Origin: an uncultured Collinsella sp.
Lineage (GTDB): Bacteria > Actinomycetota > Coriobacteriia > Coriobacteriales > Coriobacteriaceae
Assembly (NCBI GenBank): GCA_934650095.1
Contig: CAKUFT010000051.1
Coordinates: 1 to 7,195 of the forward strand
DNA length: 7,195 nucleotides
Direction of reading: 5' to 3'
Positions 1 to 4,035 of this stretch are shown here, piece after piece. The notes under the pieces were generated by a model, which saw nothing but the letters and a program-made list of their open reading frames with translations, was not told the DNA's origin and did no database searches. Each line of letters begins with the position of its first letter. Within the stretch, counting starts at the first letter, position 1. Both the position numbers and the translations under genes were made by a program.

Positions 1-261
1 GACATCAACCATAACATTAAAAGAAACACGGCCGACAACATCAAGATCGCCATGGCCCGCGTAAGCCGCCGCCTAGAAGAAGAGGGCTTTGCCGCCCACA
101 TGATTCTGCAAGTACACGACGAACTGGACTTTGAGTGCCCCATCGACGAAGTCGAGCGCCTAACCACCATGGTCCGCGACGTCATGGAACACGTAGTAGA
201 CCTGCGCGTCCCCCTCATTGCCGAAGCCAGCACGGGCGTGACCTGGGCAGACGCCAAATAG
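1..261 (+). CDS. polA: DNA polymerase I, C-terminal end (partial, 5' cut by window)
   Basis: This is the last 86 codons of a family A DNA polymerase, which fills gaps in DNA repair and Okazaki-fragment processing. The frame is open from base 1. The family's C-terminal signature QVHDELDFE (about bases 109-135) contains the His-Asp-Glu of palm motif C, and the protein ends with the usual VPLIAEASTGVTWADAK-type tail before TAG at 259-261. The stretch just before it is odd. Family members normally carry a nearly invariant N-x-P-I/M-Q-G-T-A-A-D-I-I-K segment, but codons 3-15 here read N-H-N-I-K-R-N-T-A-D-N-I-K, so the conserved Gln, Gly and Thr are not in register, and the DNA there is unusually AT-rich. 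This may be an assembly-edge artefact or real divergence. Identity as polA is secure from the tail. A terminator follows seven bases after the stop. Confidence 0.93.
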   Translation, partial: DINHNIKRNTADNIKIAMARVSRRLEEEGFAAHMILQVHDELDFECPIDEVERLTTMVRDVMEHVVDLRVPLIAEASTGVTWADAK

Positions 262-267
262 TCCCTT

Positions 268-299
268 AAAGGGCCCGAGCGAAATCCCCGGGCCCTTTT
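268..299 (+). terminator. Intrinsic terminator after polA
   Basis: A perfect 10-bp stem, AAAGGGCCCG (268-277) with CGGGCCCTTT (289-298), has an 11-nt loop and runs into TTTT at 296-299. The A residues on the 5' side would let it also act weakly on the minus strand. It sits seven bases past the polA stop codon. Confidence 0.9.
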
Positions 300-300
300 G

Positions 301-363
301 CTTATGAGTCTTATGAGATTTATCAATCTTATGAGTCTTATGAATCTTATGAGATTTATGAAA
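301..363. repeat. 9-bp tandem repeat, seven copies
   Basis: Seven consecutive 9-mers follow the pattern CTTATGAGT, CTTATGAGA, TTTATCAAT, CTTATGAGT, CTTATGAAT, CTTATGAGA, TTTATGAAA. There is a higher-order 27-bp pattern, since units 1-3 resemble units 5-7. The AT-rich tract begins directly after the polA terminator and is followed by a short TCGAA duplication (364-373). Because the period is a multiple of three, it leaves an open frame encoding a repetitive peptide, but that frame has no ribosome site and is judged non-coding. Confidence 0.9.
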
Positions 364-400
364 TCGAATCGAATGCTCTGCGTCTTAACTTTTTCAATGC

Positions 401-569
401 GGAAACGGCGTCCCGGTTTGAGTTGTCAGACTGGGACGCCGTTTCCCGTATGGGGCTGTTTGGGAAACGGCATCCCGTTTGGAGCGAAATAGTGGGACGT
501 GGTTTCCGCATGAGGTCCCTTTAGGAAACGGTGTCCCGTTCTGGGCCGTAATTTCGGGACGCATTTTCC
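401..569. repeat. Three tandem palindromic units, period about 61 bp
   Basis: Three units begin at 401, 463 and 524, each starting GGAAACGGYRTCCCG and containing GGGACGYNNTTTCC about 18 bases later. Arms pair at 401-414/433-446 (14 bp perfect), 463-476/494-507 (two mismatches and a G-T) and 524-537/556-569 (two mismatches and a T-G). In unit 1 the pairing continues inwards to a 20-bp stem (401-420/427-446) with a six-base AGTTGT loop, if two G-U wobbles are allowed, so it would be a strong RNA hairpin. The segments between units also resemble each other (CGTATGGGG, GCATGAGG, GGATGTG). No T-run follows any unit. The function is not known to me. Units 2 and 3 look like decayed copies of unit 1. 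Confidence 0.85.
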
Positions 570-613
570 GGATGTGCCGGTGGGGAGGGGCGGAGGCCAG
601 CGGTGCCTAGATT

Positions 614-650
614 TGGGACAACCACTACTGATAAATTTGTCCCACAGTAG
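614..650. repeat. Two interleaved inverted repeats
   Basis: TGGGACAA (614-621) is complementary to TTGTCCCA (637-644), and CTACTG (625-630), which lies inside that loop, is complementary to CAGTAG (645-650). The two stems cross. Because nothing separates 644 from 645, a standard coaxial pseudoknot is sterically unlikely, so the two hairpins would be mutually exclusive if transcribed. The GGGAC/GTCCC core echoes the arms of the array at 401-569. Confidence 0.6.
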
Positions 651-652
651 CC

Positions 653-692
653 AAAAGAGAGGGGAGTCCCTTGTCAACAAGGAACTCCCCTC
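653..692 (-). terminator. Hairpin with minus-strand T-run, probable terminator
   Basis: The stem is 659-667 with 684-692 (9 bp), then one C-A mismatch, then 669-673 with 678-682 (5 bp), closed by a TCAA tetraloop. On the minus strand the stem is followed by TCTTTT (complement of 658-653). There is no T-run on the plus side. It could be a backup terminator for minus-strand transcription coming from the HAD gene at 901-1728, or the 3' end of an unannotated RNA. Confidence 0.5.
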
Positions 693-760
693 ATCCAAAT
701 AAATCAGGCCAAGTATCTAGACACCCAAGACACCATCTCGGCGGCAAGCAAGTCAATCTA

Positions 761-889
761 GGGCCTGGCCGGGCGGCAGGGGTTAACTTTTCGTAGATTC
801 CGCACGCAAAGAAAGCCACTTAATGTGGCTTTCGTCTTGCGCAGGACCTGACCGAGCGAAAAGTTAACCCCTGCCGCCCGGCCAGGTCC
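761..889. repeat. 123-bp element with 30-bp perfect inverted ends
   Basis: Bases 764-793 are the exact reverse complement of 857-886 (30 bp). One G-T and two more pairs extend this to 761/889. The arms start CCTGGCCGGGCGGCAGG and include the palindrome GTTAAC. The 63-bp centre carries a second hairpin (811-833). The right half also has a local alternative pairing, GGACCTG (844-850) with CAGGTCC (883-889). I see no flanking target-site duplication and no ORF inside that looks real. It may be a small non-autonomous mobile element (MITE-like), a dispersed palindromic repeat or a large 3'-UTR structure of the adjacent minus-strand gene. Confidence 0.8.
806..840 (-). terminator. Central hairpin, likely terminator of the HAD gene
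   Basis: Stem 811-819 pairs with 825-833 (GAAAGCCAC/GTGGCTTTC, 9 bp, five-base loop), with further pairing of 806-809 to 837-840 across a small internal loop. Read on the minus strand, the 3' arm ends GTGGCTTTC followed by TTT (810-808). It lies 68 bases beyond the HAD stop codon, inside the long inverted repeat. The plus-strand side, CTTTCGTCTT, is also T-rich, so it may work both ways. Confidence 0.5.
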
Positions 890-900
890 GACGAGCAACG

Positions 901-1728
901 TTAACGAGCCGCCAAGATGGCGTCGATGAGCGTCAGTACGCCCCCGTCGTTGTTGCTCGGAATGCGCCACTTAGCATGCGCGTTCATATGCTCCTCGGCA
1001 TTGTCCACGATAAAGCTATGGCCGACGCGCTCCAGCATGGGAATATCGTTGTACGTGTCGCCCACGGCGGCGGCATCGGCGATGTCGATGCCGAGCTGCT
1101 CGCACAGATGCGCGACGCCGGCGCCCTTGTCGACGCCCAGGTTCATAAAGTCAATCCACTCGCGGCCGGCATTGGTGACATAGAGCTGGTCGCAGAACGC
1201 GGGGTTATAGGTTTCGCGGAACGCGGGCTCGGCATCGTAGGCCGGGAAGAAGATCGAGATCTTGTTGGACTCGATGTCGAGGCCCTCAAAGGTATCGACG
1301 TAGTTAATCGTGTTGTAGTAGACGCTGATCTCGTCGTGATACTGGTGGTCGCGGGCAAGCACATAGAACTCGTCGTAGCAGCACAGGACGGGAACGGCGC
1401 GCGGGTCCTCCGAGGCACGGGCGAGTACCTGCTGGTACAGCGCCACATCGATGTTGCTCTTATAGATATAGTTGCCGCGATAGATGACGCAGGCTCCGTT
1501 GTCGGGGCAAAAAGCGAGGCGGTTCTTAATGCCCTCGAACATTTCCTCGAGCTTGGGGGCCGGGCGTCCACTGGCGGGGCAGAATACGATGCCAGCGTCG
1601 GCGAGCTTGTCCAGACGCTCATCGAGGCCCTGAGGCAGCACGCGCTCGTCGGTGAGAAGCGTTTTGTCCATATCGACGGCGAGAATCTTAATGTTGCCGA
1701 TATTGGCATCTGATTCGTAAGTTTGCAT
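901..1728 (-). CDS. Cof-type HAD-IIB family phosphatase
   Basis: This 275-residue protein has all four HAD motifs. Motif I is DMDKTLLTD, with nucleophile D19 and acid/base D21. Motif II is ASGRP (S53). The motif III lysine is K201, in GVDKGAGV. Motif IV is GDTYNDIPML, with Mg2+ ligands D224 and D228. The C2-type cap lies between motifs II and III, typical of subfamily IIB (Cof/YidA-like). Members are cytosolic phosphatases acting on sugar phosphates, pyridoxal phosphate or related metabolites; the substrate cannot be read from sequence. Length is normal for the family. The ATG at 1726-1728 is preceded by AAAGG nine bases upstream on the minus strand, and the stop TAA is at 901-903. It is divergent from the argG leader and convergent with polA, with a large inverted repeat just past its end. 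Confidence 0.9.
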   Translation of the reverse strand: MQTYESDANIGNIKILAVDMDKTLLTDERVLPQGLDERLDKLADAGIVFCPASGRPAPKLEEMFEGIKNRLAFCPDNGACVIYRGNYIYKSNIDVALYQQVLARASEDPRAVPVLCCYDEFYVLARDHQYHDEISVYYNTINYVDTFEGLDIESNKISIFFPAYDAEPAFRETYNPAFCDQLYVTNAGREWIDFMNLGVDKGAGVAHLCEQLGIDIADAAAVGDTYNDIPMLERVGHSFIVDNAEEHMNAHAKWRIPSNNDGGVLTLIDAILAAR

Positions 1729-1788
1729 AAAAGCGCGCCTTTCGTTTCGAGATTGTTTCAGACGTTATAACCATTAACTAGTAGTCGG

Positions 1789-1817
1789 GCGTATTTTCGC
1801 AGGATTGACGCGTATTT
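1789..1817. promoter_or_regulatory. Direct repeat GCGTATTT, 21-bp spacing (possible operator)
   Basis: GCGTATTT occurs at 1789-1796 and again at 1810-1817, exactly 21 bp apart. This is two helical turns, so both copies would face the same side of the DNA. It lies between the HAD start and the argG leader promoter and could serve either. I cannot match it to a named regulator, and the ArgR palindrome (TGAAT/ATTCA) is not evident here. Confidence 0.3.
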
Positions 1818-1845
1818 GCACCACTCTTCACAAAGTAATGAAAAA

Positions 1846-1899
1846 ACTTTTCAGAAATTTGAATTTGTCGCTTGTGCAGCAAGCACTTTAGCGTATGAT
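1846..1899 (+). promoter_or_regulatory. Candidate promoter for the argG leader transcript
   Basis: A -10 TATGAT at 1894-1899 (5 of 6 to consensus) lies 16 bases after a weak -35, TTGTGC, at 1872-1877. The stretch just upstream (about 1846-1867) is AT-rich with a repeated AATTTG, in the right place for an UP element. An inverted repeat GCTTG/CAAGC (1870-1874/1880-1884) covers the -35 and could be an operator. A start near 1906 would give about 97 bases before the leader ORF. Confidence 0.5.
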
Positions 1900-2002
1900 A
1901 GCGACCATCGAAAACGGAGACGGCAAAAGCGCCGCTTACCGAGGAAAAGGTACCGTTTGCGATATATGAATTGCGCCCGGCGATACGTGAAAGGAGAGGC
2001 AG

Positions 2003-2077
2003 ATGCAGTTCGTAAAGATCATCACCACTGCAGACAATGCCATCCGACGCCAGCGCGCAATTTCCCGACGACGATAA
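2003..2077 (+). CDS. Arginine-rich leader peptide upstream of argG (24 aa)
   Basis: This 24-codon ORF runs from ATG 2003 to TAA 2075-2077. It is preceded by AAGGAG (1991-1996) with six bases of spacing, one of the best ribosome sites in the window. The last ten residues are RRQRAISRRR, six arginines encoded by CGA, CGC, CGC, CGA, CGA, CGA. The 12 arginine codons of argG are all CGC or CGT, so the CGA bias is striking; CGA is generally read poorly through inosine-containing tRNA-Arg. The last Ser-Arg-Arg-Arg codons form the 5' arm of the terminator-like stem at 2064-2137. Position, arginine content and overlap with the stem point to a regulatory leader peptide that senses charged tRNA-Arg, rather than a protein with its own function. 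I inferred this from sequence; I do not know a described example with this layout. Confidence 0.75.
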   Translation: MQFVKIITTADNAIRRQRAISRRR

Positions 2078-2142
2078 CAATCGTCTCTGTCCGCATGGGG
2101 CTAAATGCCTCAACAGAGTCATTTTGAGGTCGTCGGGTTTTT
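2064..2142 (+). promoter_or_regulatory. Putative arginine attenuator (terminator overlapping leader codons)
   Basis: CCCGACGAC (2064-2072) pairs perfectly with GTCGTCGGG (2129-2137), which is followed at once by TTTTT (2138-2142). The enclosed 56 bases fold into their own hairpin (CTCTGT 2085-2090 with ACAGAG 2113-2118, then GCAT/ATGC). Two competing hairpins exist: GACGAT (2070-2075) with ATCGTC (2080-2085) around an AACA loop, and CCTCAA (2108-2113) with TTGAGG (2124-2129). The first takes three bases of the terminator's 5' arm. Inferred action: with arginine present the ribosome finishes and leaves, and the terminator forms. With arginine scarce the ribosome halts on the CGA codons, covers the 5' arm, and transcription continues into argG. 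Confidence 0.65.
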
Positions 2143-2282
2143 AGCACGACATAGCCGCATGTTTCTAGGGCATGCCTGTGCTGCATTCTGCTGAATAACC
2201 TGATATTGCACGGTTTTGACCTCAGGGTGACTTGCAACTGACCGATGTTCTAACTAGCTACCAAGGGCGAAAGGAAACAGCC

Positions 2283-3509
2283 ATGAGCAAGGAAAAAGTC
2301 GTTCTCGCATATTCCGGTGGTCTTGATACATCCGTATGTGTCAAGTGGTTGCAGGATGAGAAGAATCTCGATGTCGTTTGCGTCTGCGGCAACGTGGGCC
2401 AGGAGGAGACCGGCCTGGATGCCAAGAAGCAGAAGGCCCTCGACCTGGGCGTTCTGGACTGCCAGGTGCTCGACCTGCGCGATGAGTTCTCCGATGAGTT
2501 CCTGACCAAGGCCATCGCCGCCAACTCCATGTACGAGAACAAGTACCCGCTGCTCTCCGCCCTGTCCCGCCCGCTGCTTGCCAAGAAGCTCGTCGAGGTC
2601 GCCCACGAGTTCGGCGCCACCTATGTCGCCCACGGCTGCACTGGCAAGGGCAACGACCAGGTTCGTTTTGAGGCCGCCGTCAAGGCCCTCGACCCCGAGC
2701 TCAAGGTTATCGCCCCTGTTCGTGAGTGGGATCTGAAGTGCCGTCCGGACGAGGTCGCCTACGCCCACGCCCACAACGTGCCGGTTCCCGAGGGTGCCAA
2801 CGACAACCCCTATTCCATCGATGACAACCTGTGGGGGCGCGCCATCGAGTGCGGTCACCTGGAGGATCCCTGGAACGAGCCGCTTGACGACGCCTGGGTT
2901 ATGACCAAGAACCCCGAGGACACGCCCGATACCCCGACCTGCACCGAGATCGAGTTTGAGGCCGGCAAGCCCGTCGCCGTCGACGGCAAGAAGATGAAGC
3001 TCTCCGAGATCGTCATCGCGCTCAACAAGATCTCCGGCGACAACGGCTTTGGCCGTCTGGATCTGGTCGAGGATCGTCTGGTGGGCCTCAAGAGCCGCGA
3101 GTGCTACGAGGTTCCCGGCGCCCTGACGCTCATCACCGCCCACAAGGCGCTCGAGGACATCTGCGTCGAGGGTGACCTGCTCAAGACTAAGATTAAGCTC
3201 GAGCAGGATTGGGCTACCGCTGTGTACAACGGCCAGTGGTACAGCCCGCTCAAGAACGCGCTCGACGCCTTTATGGCCGATACCCAGAAATTCGTCACCG
3301 GTACTGTCCGTCTGAAGTTCTTTAAGGGCAACTGCCATGTCGTCGGCCGCAAGAGCCCCTTCAGCCTGTATGACTACGGTCTGGCCACCTACGACCGCGA
3401 CACCACGTTTGACGAGAAGGCCAGCGCCGGCTTCATCGAGATTGACACGCTGTCGCTCAAGACGTGGGCTAAGGTCCAGGGCCCCAGCTCCGCTGCCGCC
3501 CAGGCCTAA
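2283..3509 (+). CDS. argG: Argininosuccinate synthase
   Basis: ArgG joins citrulline and aspartate, using ATP, to make argininosuccinate, the penultimate step of arginine synthesis. The 408-residue protein has the N-type ATP pyrophosphatase P-loop AYSGGLDTS at residues 9-17, the substrate-binding stretch YENKYPLLSALSRP at about 84-97, GCTGKGNDQVRF at 118-129, and a SIDDNLWGR segment typical of the family. Length is normal. ATG 2283 is chosen because AAAGGA (2270-2275) lies seven bases upstream and the protein then starts in the usual SKEKVVLAYSGG manner; an in-frame TTG at 2232 lacks a ribosome site. Its mRNA would carry the arginine leader and attenuator at 2003-2142, which suggests end-product control. 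The only partner gene for arginine synthesis visible here is argH downstream. Confidence 0.98.
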   Translation: MSKEKVVLAYSGGLDTSVCVKWLQDEKNLDVVCVCGNVGQEETGLDAKKQKALDLGVLDCQVLDLRDEFSDEFLTKAIAANSMYENKYPLLSALSRPLLAKKLVEVAHEFGATYVAHGCTGKGNDQVRFEAAVKALDPELKVIAPVREWDLKCRPDEVAYAHAHNVPVPEGANDNPYSIDDNLWGRAIECGHLEDPWNEPLDDAWVMTKNPEDTPDTPTCTEIEFEAGKPVAVDGKKMKLSEIVIALNKISGDNGFGRLDLVEDRLVGLKSRECYEVPGALTLITAHKALEDICVEGDLLKTKIKLEQDWATAVYNGQWYSPLKNALDAFMADTQKFVTGTVRLKFFKGNCHVVGRKSPFSLYDYGLATYDRDTTFDEKASAGFIEIDTLSLKTWAKVQGPSSAAAQA

Positions 3510-3666
3510 GGCTTCCTTCCTTCCCTTGGTATCCGCGCGGCCCATCCGCGTGATACATAACGGGCGCATGGGGTCCCTACCTTTCGTTATGCTTGCTGAC
3601 ACTTCTTAACATCGGTGGCCCCTACGTTCCGCCCGCATATATGATGCCGCATCTGCGGCTGAGTCC

Positions 3667-3700
3667 GAGCCCCGCCGGGGTTGTCCGGCGGGGCTCTTTC
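3667..3700 (+). terminator. Intrinsic terminator after argG
   Basis: A perfect 12-bp stem, GAGCCCCGCCGG (3667-3678) with CCGGCGGGGCTC (3685-3696), has a six-base loop and is followed by TTTCT. It lies 157 bases after the argG stop. Two smaller palindromes precede it: CATAACG/CGTTATG (3556-3562/3585-3591) and GCCGCA/TGCGGC (3646-3651/3654-3659). It should separate argG from the downstream small ORF and argH. Confidence 0.88.
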
Positions 3701-3746
3701 TATCAATTTGTCGGCCTTGCGCCTATATATATGAGGAGTATCCAAT

Positions 3747-3917
3747 ATGTTCAATGTCATCGCGCATGCTTTACTTGCCCTCGCGCCCGAGCTCGATGCT
3801 GCAAAGGTCGAGGACGTCCCTATGAGCCTGAAGGCTTGGATTGACGGTTCGCAGGGCAACATTCGGAGGGAGACGTTGGGTGCCAAGTGCATGGTGCGTC
3901 ACTTCTTTGCAAATTAG
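3747..3917 (+). CDS. Small hypothetical protein, 56 aa, between argG and argH
   Basis: I do not recognise this protein. The ORF starts at ATG 3747 behind GAGGAG (3733-3738, eight bases of spacing) and ends at TAG 3915-3917. It begins MFNVIAHALLALAPE, with a short hydrophobic N-terminus that is too brief and acidic-flanked to be a clear membrane helix. It continues with a mixed charged region including SLKAWIDGSQGNIRRETLG, and ends in aromatic RHFFAN. Most codons resemble those of its neighbours, except an adjacent CGG-AGG arginine pair (residues 40-41). A hairpin (3920-3931 with 3937-3947) starts three bases after the stop and argH begins 118 bases later. It could be a genuine small protein, the remnant of a longer gene, or a translated leader affecting argH. 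Confidence 0.5.
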   Translation: MFNVIAHALLALAPELDAAKVEDVPMSLKAWIDGSQGNIRRETLGAKCMVRHFFAN

Positions 3918-3919
3918 CT

Positions 3920-3973
3920 ACATGGCCCCGCGCACGGTGGGGAATGTGTAAAACTAGCGGTTGAAAAATCGCT
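3920..3973 (+). promoter_or_regulatory. Two hairpins in the argH upstream region
   Basis: ACAT (3920-3923) pairs with ATGT (3944-3947), and inside it CCCCGC (3926-3931) pairs with GGTGGGG (3937-3942 portion, one G-U), with a five-base loop. A second stem, AGCGGT (3956-3961) with ATCGCT (3968-3973), has one G-U and a TGAAAA loop. Neither is followed by a T-run, so they are not clear terminators. TTGAAA at 3961-3966 resembles a -35 but I find no matching -10 at the right distance, so the argH promoter is not located. Confidence 0.3.
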
Positions 3974-4035
3974 TTAGCGACATGGCGTATTGCTTTGGGC
4001 GCTTGTTTTGGTAATTGGAGAAAGGGGACGGTTCC

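Noticed and set aside
298..492. Plus-strand ORF encoding a repetitive Leu-Met-Ser/Arg peptide
   Set aside because: It is an open frame created by the 9-bp repeat, it overlaps the terminator T-run, and it lacks a ribosome site.
401..569. CRISPR array
   Set aside because: Only three units, the repeats diverge, the repeated part is the palindrome itself, and there are no unique equal-length spacers or cas genes.
426..698. Minus-strand ORF of 90 codons
   Set aside because: It is a translation through palindromic repeats and a hairpin, with no ribosome site or recognisable domain.
758..970. Minus-strand ORF across the long inverted repeat
   Set aside because: It overlaps the end of the HAD gene in another frame and consists mostly of the inverted repeat.
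976..1713. 245-codon plus-strand ORF opposite the HAD gene
   Set aside because: It is the antisense shadow of a gene with complete HAD motifs; the Val/Asp/Gly-rich composition is typical of antisense high-GC frames.
1816..2127. 103-codon plus-strand ORF overlapping the argG leader
   Set aside because: No ribosome site, Arg/His-rich unnatural composition, and it runs out of frame through the better-supported leader peptide.
1906..2142. T-box or classical riboswitch before argG
   Set aside because: I see no T-box sequence, specifier-loop layout or known riboswitch core; a translated Arg-codon leader explains the terminator better.
2232..2282. Upstream TTG start for argG
   Set aside because: No ribosome site before it; the family's N-terminus begins at ATG 2283, which has AAAGGA at good spacing.
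2250..3602. 450-codon minus-strand ORF opposite argG
   Set aside because: Antisense shadow of argG with biased Gly/Leu/Val composition; no independent motifs.
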